Shown piece by piece: positions 1 to 10,524 of a stretch of DNA of 64,000 nt. This DNA is from Ascochyta rabiei (lineage: Eukaryota; Ascomycota; Dothideomycetes; Pleosporales; Didymellaceae). A program made the translations under genes and the position numbers. Positions within the stretch are counted from its first letter, which is position 1, and the number at the start of each line of letters is the position of its first letter. Location: assembly GCF_004011695.2 (NCBI RefSeq), contig NC_082418.1, forward strand, positions 186,001 to 250,000, in the 5' to 3' direction. The notes beneath the pieces are model-generated. The model made no database searches and was not told the origin of the DNA. It saw only the letters and a program-made list of their open reading frames with translations.

Positions 1-1079
1 GCTCCTCCCAACGTCCCAGTATCAAACAATGCCACGAGCATCAGATGTTTCTGCCAGTCAGAGAACCTCCGTAGCCTTTACAACATTCGAGAGATGTGTA
101 ACGTTCACTGCGACGACAAGGCAATGCGGAAAATTGAAAATGCGTACAGTTCTTTTTGTGGTCTGTCTCAGATTTCTGTGACTTCCTCCGCAATACCTGC
201 GCCGACTCGTGTTCTGCCACCCTCAACGTCATCAAGTGTTGCTTTGACTACCTGTCGTAGCTCGACGTCAATCTTGCAGCCGACCCAGACCTCTCCACCT
301 GGTGCCGAAGAGCTCCAGGTAGAGCATACCTCTTCTCAGACCTGGTACGTTAATCTCATGTATCCTTCAAAGTACTTTCAGCTCTCGAACATGCGTTCAC
401 GTCTGCCCTTGAAGGAACTCAGATAAGTGTAACCCTAACCCACAACAGGATACAAAAAAGCTGGAAGTACGTACTGACAGGCATTCTGGTACTTGTTATC
501 GTGCTTGCTATCGCCGTCTACGCTCTGCTTCGCTTCATCCACTACCGACGACGTCAGCGCCCACTCAGCGAGGCAGAGCGATACGCAGAGTTGGAACGTG
601 CCCTGCAAGAACATCTTGAAGAAAGTTACGGCCCTAGAGCAAGAGGCCAAATCGTTCCCCTGAAGACCATGAGTCCCGACAATAGCATCCAAGGGCGACT
701 CAGCAGACTGCCACTCGGTAGGATGTCACGCAGCAAGACGCCAACCAACAACCCAATCATCAGTCGTCGACAACGTCCACAAACTCACAGCGTCAGCGCC
801 CCCACCCATCTTAGCCGCGACTTGCCACCTACCGCGCATGAGATGTGGACTCCGCAAAGACCTGCCAGTTTCAGGACCACTACAAGTAGCATTGGTCAAC
901 GCTCTTTGTCCTCCCCACTTGTACCCGTCTCTCCAGACTTGTTTCGCAACATTCCCTACGCCCAGTCCTTCAGATACTATGCAGAGGAGCAAGCAGAGAG
1001 AGAGAGAGATCTTGATATAATCAGAAGCATCAGCTCGGGTAATCTACAACGGGCAGATGGGACTTATGACTGGCATTGA
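1..1079 (+). CDS. CFEM-domain single-pass membrane protein (5' partial)
   Basis: The frame is already open at base 1, so the start and signal peptide lie outside the window. Exons are 1-344 and 449-1079; the donor gtacgt at 345 and the acceptor cacaacag ending at 448 join in phase. The visible part begins with a CxC-x14-C-x3-C-x15-C pattern, which fits the second half of a CFEM domain (extracellular, often haem-binding in fungi). It is followed by a Ser/Thr/Pro-rich stalk, one strong transmembrane helix (about 20 residues of L/V/I/A just after the splice) and a basic RRRQRP stop-transfer. The cytosolic tail is about 170 residues, rich in Arg, Ser and Pro. The position three before the CxC, usually Asp, reads Ser here. 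It is anchored by a helix rather than a GPI signal. Family is fairly sure; role (adhesion, signalling, iron) is unknown. Confidence 0.72.
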
Positions 1080-1762
1080 AAGCAGCAAGGGCTTCTTGCA
1101 TCGCGGTGCGAGTTTATGGTCGATTATACTTCGATTGGAATGACGATGTAGGAAACTCACTCCAATAAGTTAAACAGTTTTCATAGTATGCCTTGCCATC
1201 ACAGTTGAATTGCAAATAATGTTGAAACCTTCTGATTACGATGGTGAATCTCTTGGTGCTATTTTGCCCTGTCTGTTTTCATCAATAAAGAAGAATGGAA
1301 TTTCTTGTTGTTCAGTGCCAGTTTTGAAAGTCACTAGCTTTGTGATTCGATTTTGAGAAACTTTGCTCTCCCACAATTTAAGGATCGTAAGGCGGACCGA
1401 TGGTACCTGTGTATGCTCACAAAGCGGGCATCAAATAATGGCGGCCAAAAAAACTTTTGGACATTCATGCGTGAGCCCAATTGATGGCATGAGCCGAACT
1501 TTCTGCCTTCACATTCACCTCTGTTCAACTTTTGCTCCTAACTTGCGACGCTACGCAACCTGCCACGAAACCTGTCAACATCATAAAGTCACATTACAAA
1601 CAGCTTCGTAGTCAAAGGAAATTCTACACCCACAAGTAAGTGATGATGTATCTCCCTTTCTAATGTCTATCACGTTGCACAGCAACAGACTCGCAAGCCC
1701 GATGGTCTGGCTGGAGGTCTTCGCCAATGACCTGTTCAAACTATACCAACCTTTGACAATAG

Positions 1763-2033
1763 GAACCACATACACGACACCATTACCGACAAGCTCCGAG
1801 ATACGCGAGTTCTCGCCTTCCTCCAAGCCCGATACGTGGGCACTGGAAGAGCAGAAACCGGCAAGCACGAGTTCGCCTCCAACGTGGCCCGCGACACGCT
1901 TAACTCTTTCATCGGTTATTTTCCTTTGCTGAAGTATGCAGCGATTGGACTCGGTCAGACCCAAGAGCAGACACGCGTGCAGCTCCTGGAGCGCATGATT
2001 CGGCCTGCGGGCCCGCCGCCAAGAGAAGAATGA
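1763..2033 (+). CDS. Splicing factor 3B subunit 5 (SF3b10/Ysf3-like), 5' exon unresolved
   Basis: The reading frame carries the hallmarks of SF3b5, the small U2 snRNP SF3b subunit that packs against SF3B1: LQARYVGTGRAET, then an RDTLNSFIGYFPLL block, and ERMIRPAGPPP close to the end. This covers nearly the whole fold (human protein is 86 residues). Similarity is clear but diverged; the usual DTTKWEW reads ETGKHEF. The exon appears to begin after acceptor acaatag at 1762. The start codon must lie in an upstream exon that I could not place; a gtaagt at 1636 with acceptor at 1680 may be a 5' leader intron. The stop TGA (2031-2033) is the first triplet of an inserted element, so the present C-terminus is not the ancestral one. 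The gene is probably still functional because the conserved core is intact. Confidence 0.72.
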
Positions 2034-2902
2034 TTGATTGATTGATTAATAAGTTTAACGTCCTGTGTAAGTCTAAGACTATATAAGACAAGAGCAGTTA
2101 AGCTGCTCTAGTAATTTAAGGAGTGTGTTTGTTTAAAGGGATAGTAAATGTGTGTTTGTAATCTAATAGTAAGGGCCTGTGCCCTAAGTTGTTAAGAAGA
2201 GCTGTTGCCCTGTTAAATTAGGGTTGTGTAGAACTATCCTCTAAGTAGGTAGTTCTAGCGTTTATTATTTATTGTCTATTGCTAGCTATTGCTATTGCAG
2301 TAGACAGTCTTTATATTATTATTGTTATTATTGTTGTTGTTTGTTTGTCTATTACTATTGCTAGTAGTAGACTGCTAGGGGTGTTTAAGCTGTTGCTTAG
2401 TTAATTTTGTAGGATAGCTAGGGATATAGACCTGCTACTTTACTAAGGCAGTAGGTATCTATAGGCCTAAGGAGAGAGCTGTTGCTTTATTAATATAGTG
2501 TTTGTATTAGAGGTAGGTTTAAGCTATTACTTAGTTAATTTTAGTTAATTTTGTCTAGGTATAGGAGGTTAGTATAGCTAGTTATAATAGGGGTGTATTT
2601 ATAATAAAGTAATAGCTGTGTAGTAATTACTAGGCAGGCAATAGCTATAGCTAGAAGTTCTCTGTTTATTATGCCTTTAACTAGTCTAAATCTTTAAGCA
2701 TACAGGCTATTATAGAGATTTTATCTTAACTAAGACTAGATAACTACTCTGTTTAGCTTATAATAGCTAGCATACCTGTTCTAGCGCCTGCACTATAAAA
2801 CAGACGCTAGAAATAGATGTTAGGAAGGCATGTTTGTAATATTGGGATAAAAAATTAATAGAAATTGACCTTTCTCTAACTATGAAAAGTTGGTGTTCAG
2901 TG
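2031..2902 (-). mobile_element. 5'-truncated, RIP-decayed LINE-like insertion with 13-bp target-site duplication
   Basis: The element is bounded by identical 13-bp copies of GCCAAGAGAAGAA at 2018-2030 and 2903-2915. Its left end is a (TGAT)n run followed by TTTAACGTCCTGTG; read on the minus strand this is a 3' end finishing in a simple (ATCA)n tail, typical of non-LTR retrotransposons. The remaining roughly 840 bp is very rich in TA steps and almost free of CpG, as expected after RIP, and holds no usable ORF. A second copy of the same 3' end lies at 12179-12211. Class assignment rests on tail plus target-site duplication, not on any coding remnant. Confidence 0.75.
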
Positions 2903-2915
2903 GCCAAGAGAAGAA

Positions 2916-3044
2916 GATGTGGGAAGTGAGCAGATGATGCAAAAGCTGGGGAGCAAGAGGCTGGAGGAGGAGGGGTTCGGATTGAAGCATGTGGTAGCCA
3001 AAGAGAAGAAGGCGAAGGAGGTTGCAGTGTGGGCCCAGAAGTGA
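2916..3044 (+). other. Severed in-frame continuation of the SF3b5 reading frame
   Basis: Directly after the right-hand target-site duplication the frame used by the SF3b5 exon stays open for 42 codons and ends in TGA at 3042-3044. The predicted tail is charged and helix-like (Lys/Glu-rich, ending VWAQK). If the insertion 2031-2902 plus one duplication copy is removed, the upstream frame runs straight into it. It may be the old C-terminal extension of the protein, or chance open sequence; SF3b5 proteins elsewhere usually end soon after the GPP motif. Confidence 0.5.
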
Positions 3045-3405
3045 AATCTTTCAAGTATGAAGGCGTGAAGGGAGCTGGTGAATTTCTGTCTGTTAAAAAC
3101 TTCCTTCTCAGCAAGCTGAAGACCTCTCTTTCTGACTTTCGAGGTCAAGACCTGGACAAATCGATGCGCAAGTGCCTTGCGGTGTAGGCGAATTCCGTGC
3201 ACTCGTTCTCGTTGCAGAATCCTGTCTTGTGACCAGATATAATGTCATTTCACTTCTCTTACTCAGGTCCCCGTACTTGCGTGAACGTTGTCATTGACTG
3301 CCGAACTATCATGACAGCGAACATGTGATTAAGATGAGAAGAGAGCTGATCACACGATATGGCTTGAACATGACAGAACAGAGTGTGGGGGCAACCTAAA
3401 TCGCG

Positions 3406-3639
3406 TTCATGATTACAAAGGATGTTACGAAGATTGCATTGTCCTGAAATTAATTAAGTACATTGTATCTAACCTGACTATTGTTAGACAAAAGCATTAA
3501 GACTATGCATTGTTGTTAAAACAAAGCAGGCTAGTAGCTTTCTAATTAAGGTAGTCTGCACGCTCTACAGGAATAGACTATGCAGGCTGGGATATTGTAC
3601 TTTCCTAAGGAAACATCGGGGATGTTAGTTATGCGTGCA
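3406..3639 (+). repeat. Direct repeat copy 1 (about 235 bp)
   Basis: Pairs with 4040-4279 over its whole length, from TTCATGATTACAAAGGATGT to GTTAGTTATGCGTGCA. Differences are mostly C/T and G/A transitions plus small indels, the pattern expected when RIP strikes a duplicated sequence. No coding content. The flanks 3045-3405 and 3640-4039 hold no gene I can support. Confidence 0.85.
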
Positions 3640-4039
3640 AGGAGAACTAATCAAATCACTAGCGTACTTTTGATAGAACCACGGATATTTCGAGCTTGAT
3701 GATAGATAGCCAAACATTGCACTCGGCAAGACGTAAAAGCGATGTTTTTTCAGTGACAGATGTGTTGTTGCCAAAAAAAAACATACAACAGAGGGTATTC
3801 GCTAGTGGTCACCCACCTAACTACTAATCCGCCGGTACGTTGCTTAAATAGGGCTGAGCGAACGGGAAGCCTTGTTTTCAACGTCCTATGGTCGTATGTG
3901 AAAGACTAGCTGCCAACTGTAAAATATATTTGTATTATATCAAGCCAATGCATATACATGCAGCTTTTGTTGTTGTCTCGCGCCCCAGCCTGCAGCCAAA
4001 CGTGTTTTTTCCACTGCGTCTTCTGTCGTAGACCAAGAT

Positions 4040-4279
4040 TTCATGATTACAAAGGATGTCTTAAAAGTTGCATTGTCCTGAAATCGATTAAGTATATTGT
4101 ATCCAACCTAACTACTATTAGACAAAAGCATTATAACTGTGTTTTATTATTAAAAACAAACTATGCTAGGTTAATAGCTTTCTAATTAAGGTAGTCTGTA
4201 GACTCTACAGGAATAGACTATGCAGGCTGGGATATTGTACTTTTTTAAGGAAACATCGAGGATGTTAGTTATGCGTGCA
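4040..4279 (+). repeat. Direct repeat copy 2 (about 240 bp)
   Basis: Second copy of the 3406-3639 repeat, in the same orientation about 635 bp downstream. It ends 17 bp before the first recognisable exon of the permease pseudogene, so it marks the point where that gene lost its 5' end. I saw no terminal inverted repeats and no matching target-site duplication, so the element class is unknown. Confidence 0.85.
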
Positions 4280-4296
4280 TTTGTGTTCTTACTCAG

Positions 4297-5150
4297 TATG
4301 CTGGAGATGAGAGTTGGACGCCAGAGAAGGAGAAGAAGCTGGTCCGCAGACTCGACAAGAAGCTTATCTCATTGCTGGTGATCACATATGGCCTGCAGTA
4401 TTACGAAAAGGCCATATTATCACAGACTGCGTTGTTTGGCCTACGTGACGATCTCAGGCTCACCACGGGCAATCGCTATTCCTTCTCTCCCGCCGTTTCT
4501 TACCTTAGCTTCATTGGCGGCAGCTACCCGGCCATTTTGATGTCTCAAAGGTGACCTCTTAACTCGTTGCTCCTCACAACGCCAGCAGTTTCTATTATAG
4601 GCACCATCAAACTCACCGCACCTTACTTAGCTTACAAGATTTCGGGCATCCGAACTTGACTCATTGTATTAGGCCAATGCGGTACCATGACCGCTTCTTT
4701 CCTGCTTTGGCGGTTACCGCGCGGCGAGAAAGGCGGTCTCCTGTTCGGCTGCTACATCCTTGCAGGTTTCGGCGGAGGATATGCTGTTCTCGTGGGTCTC
4801 CAGATCGCCAATACTGCAGGTTACACAAGCGATCGGTGACCTCCTCGGGTATCTTTATGGGCTACTGTCTGGGTAGGAGAACGTGGGCCTGAATCCATTG
4901 TTCAAGCCGCCAACAGCATTTCCAGGGAACGTCCTTGGTCCATTTCTCTTCAAGCCGGAAGATGCCCCCGCATACGGCCCGGGTTTCGTTCCCGTACTCG
5001 CCACTGCAGTTGCCGCCGCTGCTCTTGCAACTGTTTATCGCTACGTCTGCATATGGGAAAATAGACGCCGTGACAAATCTGGGACCATGGAAGGCTTCGA
5101 CAACGGTTACAATGGTGACCTTACAGACATAAACCCGCGATTCAGATACC
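4297..5150 (+). pseudogene. Allantoate-permease-like (DAL5/TNA1 type) MFS transporter, broken
   Basis: Three blocks of an anion:cation symporter MFS protein survive in order. After an acceptor at 4296 comes an N-terminal block with LLVITYGLQYYEKA and LTTGNRYSFS. From about 4600 there is a middle-to-late block with LLWRLPRGEKGG and GYAVLVGLQIANTAG. Past an apparent intron (gtagga near 4875, acceptor atttccag) comes a C-terminal block with GPFLFKPEDAPAYGPGF and RRRDKSGTMEGFD. The first exon and several central helices are missing, a TGA interrupts the frame near 4655, and a one-base loss near 4825 shifts the frame just before the expected KRSVTSSGIFMGYCLG. Clearly non-functional. It sits beside the 240-bp repeat pair, so rearrangement plus RIP is a likely cause. 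Confidence 0.85.
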
Positions 5151-6205
5151 TACACGCTGTAGCGTACGAACGCTTGTCAAGTAGCTGCGCATTGCTAGTT
5201 AGTTCAAAGATGAAACCACCAGAGCATGTGGTTTGCTATGTGCTGCGTGCATCAGTGCTGAGGCATTCCAAATAGTCAGTACGCTTTTACTTTCAATGTC
5301 AACTCGCGGAAAGATTTGTAGCATACTCAGTCTGTCCCCAGTCGCGAGCCTCGTTGTGCACGTGCATAAATCCATCCCCCGCGGTAAATATTACTGCTTT
5401 CAAACGAGAAACACTTGCAGGCACCTTGAGTCTCCATTGTAAATCAGCCGTCAAGGATATCTGTCTTGCGACCCGATTATTCGCATGCGTCATTCTCCCA
5501 AGAGGTCGTAGCGTCTACGTATACTTCCCAATGTCGTTCCCTCGTAGAGATCCAGCTCGTACATCGTGACCGGCAACACTATAGCCTCACGATCGCATAA
5601 CTTCGATGATTTAGTCTGACAATTCGAGTATGCGGGTGTGGCGTACTCAAGGTTTCAGCGGCTCTTTGCGGCGATCCTCGGTCGTTCGGTACTTTGACGT
5701 TGTGACACACGCAACGTTGAGAGATTACCGGAATAAAGCGCAGTCTTCGATGGAAAGTAGATTTTTTTTCTTGATGGGGAAATTTTCGGGGAGGGAGACA
5801 AGAAGGTTTCGGTAGCTTGAACACTACATGAGCAGTCTGTAGGGTTCAGGGAACTCGGCAGGCTAAGTTTTCCGACTTTGGAGGAAAATTTGACCTCTTG
5901 TAGACCCTCATTACAGCTGGAACGTAATCCTGGCTGAGTGCCTTGCCCATCTTTGTTTCGAACCTAGGCTTTTCAATGACGTATTTTGGGGGGGCGCATC
6001 TTTGAGGAGATTACTGCTGAGAAGATGTATCGACCACACCAGAAAAGTTCCATCGCGGATACAACCGCTTGAGCTTCATTTTGAATCTATCAGAAAGCCC
6101 CAAGACTCCGTGCTGATATGTGCGATAGCTGTTAAAGAAGGCCGAGACCTGTTTAGACGTTTTCTACCGCTACCCTTTCATCCACTGCCGCATATCCTCT
6201 CCATT
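5151..6205. other. Intergenic, no supported gene
   Basis: Only short overlapping frames without family features are seen. The right part is the 3' flank of the GNAT gene on the minus strand. Confidence 0.5.
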
Positions 6206-6901
6206 CTACGAACGAACCGGATCTCTGATCATCACCGTGTTTGTGTCTTTGCCTTCACCTCCATACTTCTGCAGGTCGAACACTTCTTCGTGCCTTGGTG
6301 TGAACCCGCATCTGGCATACAACGGCCGGCCCATGACCGAAGATTCCAAGAAACAGGGTAGTTGGGCGGCATCTGCCTGAGAGGTGCCCCACTTGACGAG
6401 TTGCGCCCCGGCACCACGGCGGTGGTGTGCTGGATCTGTAATGAGGATATGCAGGACTGCAGAGGTCAGCGAAGAGTCATGCCAAGAGTACATCATGTCA
6501 CACTTACAATAGAACGGCTTGGTTCCCATGAACTCCCTCCTCACTCTGTTCAGATACCAGATAAAGTCGATCATCGCGTGCTTGCCCTCCTCATCCGCTC
6601 CAGGCACTGGTAGCTGGGACTGAATTTCTTCTTCTTTGCGTTCCTTCTGGTTGATGCGCCATTTGGCGCCTGCAATCATCTGCCCGTCAAGCTCAGTGTC
6701 GATGACCTTGAGATAAGTAACGTCCTTCTCCTCGCGAAATGACCTGATGTGCTTGTCGACGGCCTTGTTGATGTATGTTTCTGAGGGTGGGTGTTCGACC
6801 ATGAACGCTGTCATGCCGCCGCCGGTGCCGAAGGCGGCAATCTGAATTCGAACGAACTCTGGAAGGTCGGATTCAGTGCAAGGATGGAGCTCAAGGACCA
6901 T
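6206..6901 (-). CDS. GNAT-family N-acetyltransferase
   Basis: Exons 6508-6901 and 6206-6456 give 214 residues. The intron 6457-6507 (donor gtaagt, branch gctgac, acceptor ctctgcag) is 51 nt, divisible by three and stop-free, so the unspliced frame is also open; splicing restores the usual strand HILITDPAHHRRGAGAQLV. That segment is the acetyl-CoA-binding motif A of GNATs (R-R-G-A-G-A, the Q/RxxGxG/A form). It is followed by the C-terminal LYARCGF motif and a bulky fungal FDLQKYGG end. The N-terminus starts MVLELHPCTESDLPEFVRI, the typical first strand. Such fungal proteins usually acetylate small amines or unknown substrates; the substrate cannot be read here. Cytosolic, no signal peptide. 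Confidence 0.85.
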   Translation of the reverse strand: MVLELHPCTESDLPEFVRIQIAAFGTGGGMTAFMVEHPPSETYINKAVDKHIRSFREEKDVTYLKVIDTELDGQMIAGAKWRINQKERKEEEIQSQLPVPGADEEGKHAMIDFIWYLNRVRREFMGTKPFYCKCDMMYSWHDSSLTSAVLHILITDPAHHRRGAGAQLVKWGTSQADAAQLPCFLESSVMGRPLYARCGFTPRHEEVFDLQKYGGEGKDTNTVMIRDPVRS

Positions 6902-8451
6902 GTTGGCGACTGTAGCTGGCAGCTTTGTGAGTTCTTACGATTGTGCTTTGCCTTAAAGTTATGTTTTGTGTTTTGTGGGTGCCTTGAGTCTTAAGTCGAT
7001 CTTGAGGCTGACTTGCCTCGTTTCCACCTTCCTTCATCGGCGTAGATCTGTCCGTATCCCTACATTTTGAGTCGCCCGACGCCCTTCCGACGCCCTTTCA
7101 CGAGATGCAAAGACTCAATACCATCTTAGCCTTCGCAATGCGCCCCTTTGATACCTAGGTTACATCGTAGGATATCTCCCGTCGCATGTTCGTCGGACTG
7201 CGGGGTAACATCCAGACATCGCAGAGCCGCTGCTGCCCCGCCACAACAGCCTCGCTCAGGTATGTGTGGCTAGTGCGACATCAACAACTACTCCTAGACA
7301 GTCGCGGACCGTCGTGACAATTTTAAGATCCAAAACTGAGGCCGGGACCATGTTTGACATCTCTTGAGTGTATCAGCGCACAATCTGTCGTGAGAAGCCA
7401 AGTTGCATGTTTCAGTAACATGCATGACCGCATCTGGAACATCCAGACAAGCTCACTAAGCCGCCGGCTGATCAGCGCATTGCCGTTGCTCACTGACCAA
7501 GGCACGGGGATCAGAAGACCGTGCGCTCGAACACCTTAGCCTCATCGATGAAACGTATAGTGGTTTAACACATCTCGAAACGAGTTGCTGAAACCGGTCA
7601 CAGAAGAGTAACACTCCCTCATGACAGAACTCCATGATCAGAATGAAGACCCATCACGAACAGGCTTGTGTGTCCGAATTGAATGGGCGATTCGATTGTG
7701 TGAGAAATCGTTCTAGCATAGTGTAGAGAAGAAATAATGACCATAGTACAGATGAATCTGTACTGTGATGATGGCCACGGAGCGTACGGATTTCCTCTTC
7801 ACCGCATCCGAACCGATCACAACGGTCTTGGTGCACACCGCATCATAAAAAAATGCCAAACCCCTCGTATCTCCTTCAAAATGCCAAAAGAGCCGCTTCG
7901 GAAAGAACTGAATACGCCAAGCATTCGGATGCACTGTCTTGGTGAGCGGTCGCTACCTGAAAAGCGGAAGTCCTCCTTACAGATCAGTAGCTCGTGTCTC
8001 AAATCTACTGGGACGGCCCTTCAACGACTGTCAGATACAGCCTTATTTGGTAGTGCCTTCCTAGTCCCTCACCCCTCTTGTCGAGAACAAGCTTGTTTTG
8101 CATGGGACTGCCTGCCAAATGGTTGCTAGATGCCAACGCTGCTGTCAGTGAGTGATATTGTAGGACTGTGCATGACGTCTATGGCACCCCAAAATGGCCC
8201 CAGTATCGAAACATGACAGATCAGTGTGAGGTCGGTCACCTCCATGATTTGTCTTGAGCTCTATGCCTCGGTTGGCAAGATCACCATATGTACTGCGTTC
8301 ATATAAGAACACACCCAGTACCTGCAGATTCTGTCAATATATCCAACTACTCATTCTCAACATTCACTCTCCGGACTGGTTCCCTGCACTCCGTCAATTA
8401 CAATTCTTAATCACCTAATTCTCCAAATCGAAACTCTAGACAGCTGTCACC
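6902..8451. other. Intergenic, no supported gene
   Basis: About 1.5 kb without a frame showing domain features. It contains the divergent upstream regions of the GNAT gene and the cutinase gene; the last 150 bp before 8452 is pyrimidine-rich, typical of fungal promoter and leader sequence. Confidence 0.5.
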
Positions 8452-9186
8452 ATGAAGTCCTTCGCACCTCTACTCGTCCTCGCTCCTTTCGCTTCAGCAG
8501 CTCTCACATCCATGACGCAGAACGATGTCACCAACGGCAGCGGCTGTAAGGCTATGACTGTTCTGTTTGCTCGCGGTACCACCGAGCTTGGTAATATGGG
8601 TACCGTCGCGGGTCCTCCATTTGTCTCCGCAATTGCCAAGATGATGGGTGGAGCACAAAACCTTGCTGTTCAGGGTATCGAGTATCCCGCAGACATCCCC
8701 GGCTTTCTCGCCGGTGGTGATAAAGCTGGAAGCAAGTTAATGGCAACCATGGTCGGCAAAGTCATGGCGGCATGCCCTAAAACTGCGCTTGTCATGGCAG
8801 GTTACTCGTAAGCCATGTCTTTGATGCTTTCGCCAGCTCCGAAGCTAACAAATGCTAGTCAAGGAGGACAGCTCGTTCACAACGCAGCTACTATGTTGCC
8901 AGCAGATCAAGCGGCCTTCGTCAAGAGCGCGGTCATCTTTGGCGACCCAAACAACGGCGATGCCGTTGGCAGTGTTGGCGCTGCCAACACCAAGGTCATC
9001 TGCCACAACGGTGACTTGATTTGTGCCGGCCAGAGCGTCATCCTCGCACCCCACTTGACGTATGGTCGCGATGCACGTACTGCCGCTGCCTTTGTCATGT
9101 CCACCGCCGGAGCTGCTGCGGGAAAATCAGCTGCGGCCGCCGCAAAGGTTGTCGCTGGCAGTGTTGCTAAGAGCTTCTCTGCCTAG
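8452..9186 (+). CDS. Secreted cutinase (CE5)
   Basis: Exons 8452-8807 and 8859-9186 (intron 51 nt, gtaagc to aatgctag) give 227 residues. A signal peptide is clear (MKSFAPLLVLAPFASAAL). The intron splits the nucleophile elbow, which after splicing reads GYSQGG. The acid and base of the triad are in HNGDLICAG (Asp) and ILAPHLTYG (His). The N-terminal VLFARGTTELGNMG strand carries the oxyanion-side residues, and four cysteines can form the two family disulfides. The C-terminus is an Ala/Lys-rich tail of about 30 residues after the fold. The family hydrolyses plant cutin or other polyesters outside the cell. Its presence fits a plant-associated or litter-degrading lifestyle. Confidence 0.95.
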
Positions 9187-9570
9187 CTTGAACAAGCTGG
9201 AGACTGGGGCAGGGAGCCGTGAGAACGTGTATATACATAGTGGAAAAGCGCTGCAGGCCAGCTTCGATACCCTTCACAACCATTAATTTCTAACATATGC
9301 ATGTCATCATTTGCATTGCAACTTCAAATGACGAGCAACTTGATGAATAGGGCGTGAATGCGGCATCTGAAAGCATGGACGAATGCTCGTATGTTCACAA
9401 GCTGCAGCGTCAGCTACTGTGATAATTATAATCCCAGGGAATATCTGTGACTCTTCTGGTATGGACATAGCTGTTTACTGTAAGCGTTTTGCAAGAGCAC
9501 ATTTTCAGACTTCAATGTACTTGGACTTTCATCTGCGCTAGACCGAAGTGGGTTAGTTAACTGGGGGCCA

Positions 9571-10524
9571 TTGCATCTCACTGCAGCGTCGTCTCTTCCT
9601 GCTAACTTTCCAATGACCATGCCTACCTTCAAGCTATCCCGAAGGTTCTTCAACTTGCAAGTCAAAAGTGATGGTGGTCACGACAAGCAGGCTGCGCCCT
9701 CGCTGACCGCTCGATCTCCATCGACCCACGAAACCACAACAGCTCAGCAGCAGCCACATGGACAAGAAGTACGAAGAACCGGATCTATCAAGTTCAAGCA
9801 AAGCAACGGTTTCCTCTCCCTGCCAGGCGAAGTCCGGAACCTCATCTACTCGTACGCCATCTTCCCCAGTCTCGAAACCATCACCATCTTCCACCACGCC
9901 GACACATTCCTCACTCTCCCCGTCTTTCGCGTCTCGCGCCAGGTGCGCCAAGAAGCGGTTTCCTATTTGTGCACCGAGCATACTGTCTATCTCTCCGGCC
10001 TGAACGTCGCAAACGACTTCTTCAGCGCCGTGGGCGAGAATGGCTTGAGGAGCTTGCGCCACGTCACTGTCCGCTCCGCAGATACTTGGCATCAGGACTC
10101 ATCGAAGGCGAGTGCGATTAAGTCTGTGTTTTTGGGTTACATGAAACTGGCTACGGATCTCCGACGTTTTGTGTTCGTCGTTGGACAGTTTCCGTTGTCG
10201 AGGGAAGACGAGGTACATTTGACGTCTGCGCATTCGTCGGGCGCCAAATTCATTTGCGCTGTCAAAGATGTGGTCAATGGGATCGAAGGCATTGGTAGTA
10301 AGGCGACGTCATATAACAGAGTAGATTGGACTGGTGAGGGAGTGGACGAAGGACACAGAGTTGAGCGCCTGGGTACGGAGCATGACAGCGACGGGGTGCA
10401 TAGAAATGTGTTCCGCTTGTACAAGGCAAACGGGATCGTGGGGGAGGTAGTTGAACTCGAGCTACCCAGTTGCCCATCTGCATCTTCACATCTGGTCGAG
10501 GTTGGACATGTCGAAGCCCATTGA
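9571..10524 (+). CDS. 2EXR-domain protein, single exon
   Basis: Up to 317 residues; Met at 9571, 9613 or 9619 are all possible starts, and the first 75 residues are low-complexity. The domain begins FLSLPGEVRNLIYSYAIF, which matches the LPxEIRNxIY opening of the fungal 2EXR/F-box-like family. It continues through LPVFRVSRQVRQEAVSYL and an HTVYLSGLN strand. The rest is helical with no catalytic motif. These proteins are greatly expanded in Pezizomycotina and their molecular role is mostly unknown; some resemble substrate receptors. It converges with the GH43 gene, with 96 bp between the two stop codons. A second, damaged 2EXR gene is at 38543-39238. Confidence 0.75.
   Translation: MHLTAASSLPANFPMTMPTFKLSRRFFNLQVKSDGGHDKQAAPSLTARSPSTHETTTAQQQPHGQEVRRTGSIKFKQSNGFLSLPGEVRNLIYSYAIFPSLETITIFHHADTFLTLPVFRVSRQVRQEAVSYLCTEHTVYLSGLNVANDFFSAVGENGLRSLRHVTVRSADTWHQDSSKASAIKSVFLGYMKLATDLRRFVFVVGQFPLSREDEVHLTSAHSSGAKFICAVKDVVNGIEGIGSKATSYNRVDWTGEGVDEGHRVERLGTEHDSDGVHRNVFRLYKANGIVGEVVELELPSCPSASSHLVEVGHVEAH

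Noticed and set aside
1836..2033. GTG start for SF3b5 at 1836
   Set aside because: Conserved family residues LQARY and the preceding helix lie upstream in the same frame, and nuclear fungal genes rarely start with GTG.
3406..4279. Repeat pair as LTRs of a small retrotransposon (copies could be read as TG...CA)
   Set aside because: Similarity extends beyond the TG, no flanking target-site duplication matches, and no primer-binding site or polypurine tract is seen.
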